A stretch of 64,000 nt of DNA from Meandrina meandrites (lineage: Eukaryota; Cnidaria; Anthozoa; Scleractinia; Meandrinidae), in assembly GCA_963693305.1 (NCBI GenBank), contig OY855905.1:32954750-33018749 (forward strand), written 5' to 3'. Shown here one piece after another: positions 61,301 to 64,000 of the stretch (its first letter is position 1; each line of letters begins with the position of its first letter). Both the position numbers and the translations under genes were made by a program. Below the pieces are notes generated by a model. The model saw only the letters and a list, made by a program, of their open reading frames with translations. It did not search any database and had not been told where the DNA came from.

Positions 61301-61870
61301 TTAGGAGCCCCATCAGATGAACCGGATTGCCTAATGTTTGTAAACAGGTCTTTTATTAGGAGCCCCATGGGGGATCGCGATCCTGGAGTCCCATTTCACG
61401 TTTGAAATTTCAAGAAAGAGAAGGAAATTTTTGTGGCTATCACATTGCTTTAGTTTGCAGACTTAGCTACACACTACGTTTAAATTCAGAGACAACAAAA
61501 GCCCATTGATAGTCGGTTAAAGATTCGTTGCGTCAAAAAAAAAAGAGACGCGCATAGACGCTTGAAAAAGCAAACAATTGCCGTCAGTTTCATTTATGTC
61601 GATCAACGTAGAATAGAGTATGACTTTGTTTCGTTCAACATTGTTATTCGAAATTGGTTTTTTGCCGAAAAAGAAACCTTTTTTAATTCGTTCAAGAAAT
61701 GTATTTAGAAGGCAGATTGAATCATAAAGATCATAGGTTGGGAAAGCAGTATACTGCAAGAAAGTGTCCAAAGCTTACATAACGTACTTACCACTCTTTG
61801 GTAACTTGAATGGCGATGAAAGCGCAGGGACCAGAAAGGACAAAGTGAGAACCAACACAACAGCCCTCAT
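58312..61870 (-). CDS. Secreted cysteine-rich protein with Ser/Thr-rich acidic tail
   Basis: Exons on the complement: 61792-61870, 60200-60385, 59776-59955, 58731-58769, 58312-58469; 642 nt, 213 aa plus stop, all in phase. Residues 1-18 are a signal peptide (MRAVVLVLTLSFLVPALS). Two cysteine-rich modules follow, one per exon, both entered at D-C (DCNNCADCRSDNKCQKC and DCTGPDNCVECLTSGSCAKC). Their closely spaced CxxC pairs recall furin-like, EGF-like or TNF-receptor-like repeats. All internal introns share the same phase, which allows module shuffling. The last about 65 aa are rich in Ser, Thr, Pro and Asn and end in the acidic DDDY, a likely O-glycosylated tail. No membrane anchor is seen. 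Family unrecognised; likely extracellular matrix, venom-like or signalling. Confidence 0.72.
58553..58660. mobile_element. pogo-like repeat fragment in an intron
   Basis: Starts ACAGTAGAATCTCGAACC and repeats CGAGAA / CCGAGA phrases, the style of pogo/Tigger ends. It lies in the intron between 58469 and 58731. Assigned by memory of the end motif only. Confidence 0.35.
59190..59440 (-). mobile_element. tRNA-derived SINE, minus strand, in an intron
   Basis: On the minus strand a head reading GGGGTGGCGTAGTGGCGAG (A-box region) and a B-box GGGTTCGATTCCC (about 59366-59378 on the plus strand) are followed by a body with GGTTCTCGTCCTTGCTCTGA and CCGGGTTCTCTGGTTTTCCT. It lies in the intron 58770-59775. 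It is a different family from the SINEs at 3.96 and 52.8 kb. Confidence 0.7.
60418..60949. mobile_element. 532-bp MITE in an intron, possible TAA target
   Basis: The left end GGGTACATTCGAATGGGAAAT and the right end ATTTCCCAATCGAATGCGCCC are inverted copies with a few changes, and both continue inward with GGATT/AATCC words. TAA lies just outside each border, which would fit a PIF/Harbinger-type 3-bp target. It lies in intron 1 of the cysteine-rich gene. Confidence 0.65.
61256..61365. repeat. Exact tandem duplication of 55 bp
   Basis: Two identical adjacent 55-base units, each starting CATCAGATGAACCGGATTGC and ending TTAGGAGCCC. Intron 1 of the cysteine-rich gene. Confidence 0.9.
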
Positions 61871-64000
61871 AACTGCAGTATTTATTGCGTGCAGAGGAAA
61901 CAGACACCAGTTAATTCCACGGGGAATAAGCCAAGCGGGGAACCAACTGAAAAGGATTAAAGGTCGGAATATAAAATGTATAAAAATATATTTCATGTTA
62001 GATATTAGTTCTTCTGATTATATAACACGGAAGACATATGTTGTAGTTAAGACAAGTGAAAATTCTTGAACATACATTCATTCAGTCTTCTTGGGTTGGG
62101 GAACGCTCAAAGAGCTCTTGTTTTAGCCTTCGATGACAACCCATAATCTTACCAAGCCGAGATATGCATTGTTACAGACTAAAACGAAATGGAATTACAA
62201 AGGTTATTGTTGATCATTGGTTGGTTGCACCTTTATAATTCTAGTCGAGTTTACACAAAAACTTAGAAGACCTCTCGTGATACTGCCCCATTCAAGCGTT
62301 TCATCACACAGGGTTTAAAACAGTTTACAAGGAAATATTAAGCTGGAGATCAAGACAATGATGACAATGACTAAATCACCATCAAGTGAATTCTATATGT
62401 GGCGGATAAAATATATACACTCGCGGGGGGAGGGGGGTCTATACACCAATACCGTCTCCCTGTAAAAATGAATTATACACACTCGAGCAATTTTTCTTAA
62501 AAAGATCTCAGCAATGAGTTATGTTTTTATTTAGTGGGTGGGCCGGAAGATTTGCCTTTTCTTAGCTTACCCCCTTATCACTCCCCCCCTCCCCCACCTT
62601 ATCACCCCCTATAAATAAAGAAAAGTCTTTTAATGCACACGTCTTACAATGTTGACTGCAACTATGGGGAACTTGCTGAAGAAAAATATGGTTATATGTC
62701 AAAGAGTACATCCCTTCAATAATTTAGGTTTTTTTGAGACTAGGACTATTTTGCATGATGAAGTACATGTATGAATAGCAGTATAAGCAGAAACGATTAA
62801 AACATTTGGACAAGAATGAGTGACAATCGAACATATTCGTTTCTTCAATGGTGGACGGAATAAAATTATTTTTTATTTTATTTTAAAATTATTTTCTTCA
62901 GCTTTTTCAGCATTTTCAATCTGCCTCACTAAAAAAGATTTTGCAATTAAAGTGCTTGAAATAGTCAATTATCCCAGCTAGCATGAAACGGCTACTTCAG
63001 ATAATTTTCCTAGATCACCTTGCACATGTTTATTACTTCTACCTGTATCTCTTTGCTACAATGTTGAGGGTTAATATTTTGACCCTTCCTTCCCACTTCT
63101 ACTCTATGCCAGCTTATCCTTATTAATATGCTGTCCTGACCCTGCAATTCGCAAAAACAACAACAATAATAATGCATAATGCTCTAGACACATGTACACG
63201 TTGCGGACCTATCCTTGGGAACGAGGTTGCAACGTGCACGATCTTTTCTTTTCTTTTTCCCATCCGACAAGTTCTTCCTTTTTTTCTTTTTCTTTGTCCC
63301 CAAGATGCTAACAAGTGCTTTACATTAATTTTATTATTTTGCTCAATAGTCATGCATTGCACCAACACTTGCCAGGAGCCCGGGTTCATCCATAACAACT
63401 GCTATCTGGGTTATGTTTTTGAAAAAAACAAAACAAAAACAAAAAAGAGCAAGTGACACACTCGGCACTGGCCAGACCGTGGGTTGGTGTTCGAGTGTGT
63501 CACTTGCTCTTTTTTTATGTTTTTGAAAACTCAAATAAAATAATGCTCGCACCTCACCTTAGTTATGCATTGATCAGTGGAATTATAAACAAAAATGGTA
63601 GATACTTCAAGCATGGAGACACCCGCGACAATACCGGTATGGTTACGTTTCTCCTATTTCCCTACATCAGTCAATAAACAACAACTCTTCACTGGTTAAT
63701 AGGGTACTGGCTGCTGCACAAGATTAGACTGCACACGGATACAGCCCAGCTTCCGGCGAACAACAGACCCATTTATTGATTGTAACGTCAGACAATGACA
63801 GCCTTGCAATCAATTTGGTTTTGTCAGACAACGAATGCCAACCATTAAATCTATGGTATGATGCCACTAATTTAATTAGGATATTAATTAGATTTCATTT
63901 TTATTTAAGAATTAGCTTTTATGAATTATATTTCACTGATGTAAATTTAGCCCTCCTAGTACAGTTTTTACTGTTTTAGGAGTATCTTATTAAAGCACAA
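61871..64000. other. No supported gene
   Basis: Upstream of the cysteine-rich gene and AT-rich. It holds low-complexity C/G-rich stretches near 62430 and 62585 and the hairpin insertion at 63426-63514. I see no coding exon with splice support. Confidence 0.4.
63411..63529. mobile_element. Tiny hairpin insertion flanked by 15-bp direct repeats
   Basis: TTATGTTTTTGAAAA occurs exactly at 63411-63425 and 63515-63529. Between them, 89 bases contain an inverted repeat (AGAGCAAGTGACACACTCG and its exact inverse) around a loop of about 28 bases, with an A-rich run on the left. The direct repeats look like a target-site duplication of the length made by LINE-type retrotransposition; the A-rich side would be a poly-T on the minus strand. 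Confidence 0.65.

Noticed and set aside
1..64000. CRISPR arrays, operons, ribosome binding sites, bacterial insertion sequences
   Set aside because: None found; spliced metazoan genes throughout make these inapplicable.

Overview
The window is animal nuclear DNA. Its genes are split by many short GT-AG introns, it carries metazoan receptor and channel families, and it is AT-rich and full of tRNA-derived SINEs and small inverted-repeat transposons. Several of those repeats (terminal motifs TTAAGGACGGTGCCTACT and AGTCTCCTTCGCAGCCG, and the TAGCCTGCGAACGCAGACG element) look like repeats I associate with stony corals and sea anemones. An anthozoan cnidarian is therefore my best inference; I could not run a search to confirm it.

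Layout. 1-6.9 kb (+): the 3' 17 exons of an F-box/WD40 substrate adaptor, whose 5' end lies outside the window. 6.9-9.5 kb: repeats only. 9.5-11.2 kb (+): two tandem, intronless, very hydrophobic small proteins of unknown function. 13.6-20.7 kb (-): an 11-exon Cys-loop ligand-gated channel subunit, 571 aa, of glycine/GABA-receptor type, with unusual pore and ligand-site residues. 20.7-42.4 kb: a long stretch with no convincing protein gene. It is plain AT-rich DNA up to 33.5 kb; beyond that it holds tandem repeats, several miniature transposons and weak signs of a spliced plus-strand transcript. 42.5-44.7 kb (-): a secreted protein made of two Tudor-like repeats. 45.8-55.5 kb (-): a 16-exon gene whose exons join in phase into exactly 1000 aa, a TRPC-like cation channel carrying a C-terminal SPRY domain and a helical tail. 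58.3-61.9 kb (-): a secreted cysteine-rich protein with a Ser/Thr-rich acidic tail. 61.9-64 kb: no gene seen.

Multiexon models were built by hand from splice signals and checked by codon phase: every exon-exon join keeps the frame, and each of the four minus-strand models sums to a whole number of codons. The genes are not an operon and share no obvious pathway. Two encode membrane channels and two encode secreted proteins. The strongest leads are the TRP-SPRY channel, the Cys-loop receptor with an acidic residue at the anion-filter position and no loop-D arginine, the secreted Tudor-repeat protein, and the tandem hydrophobic pair.
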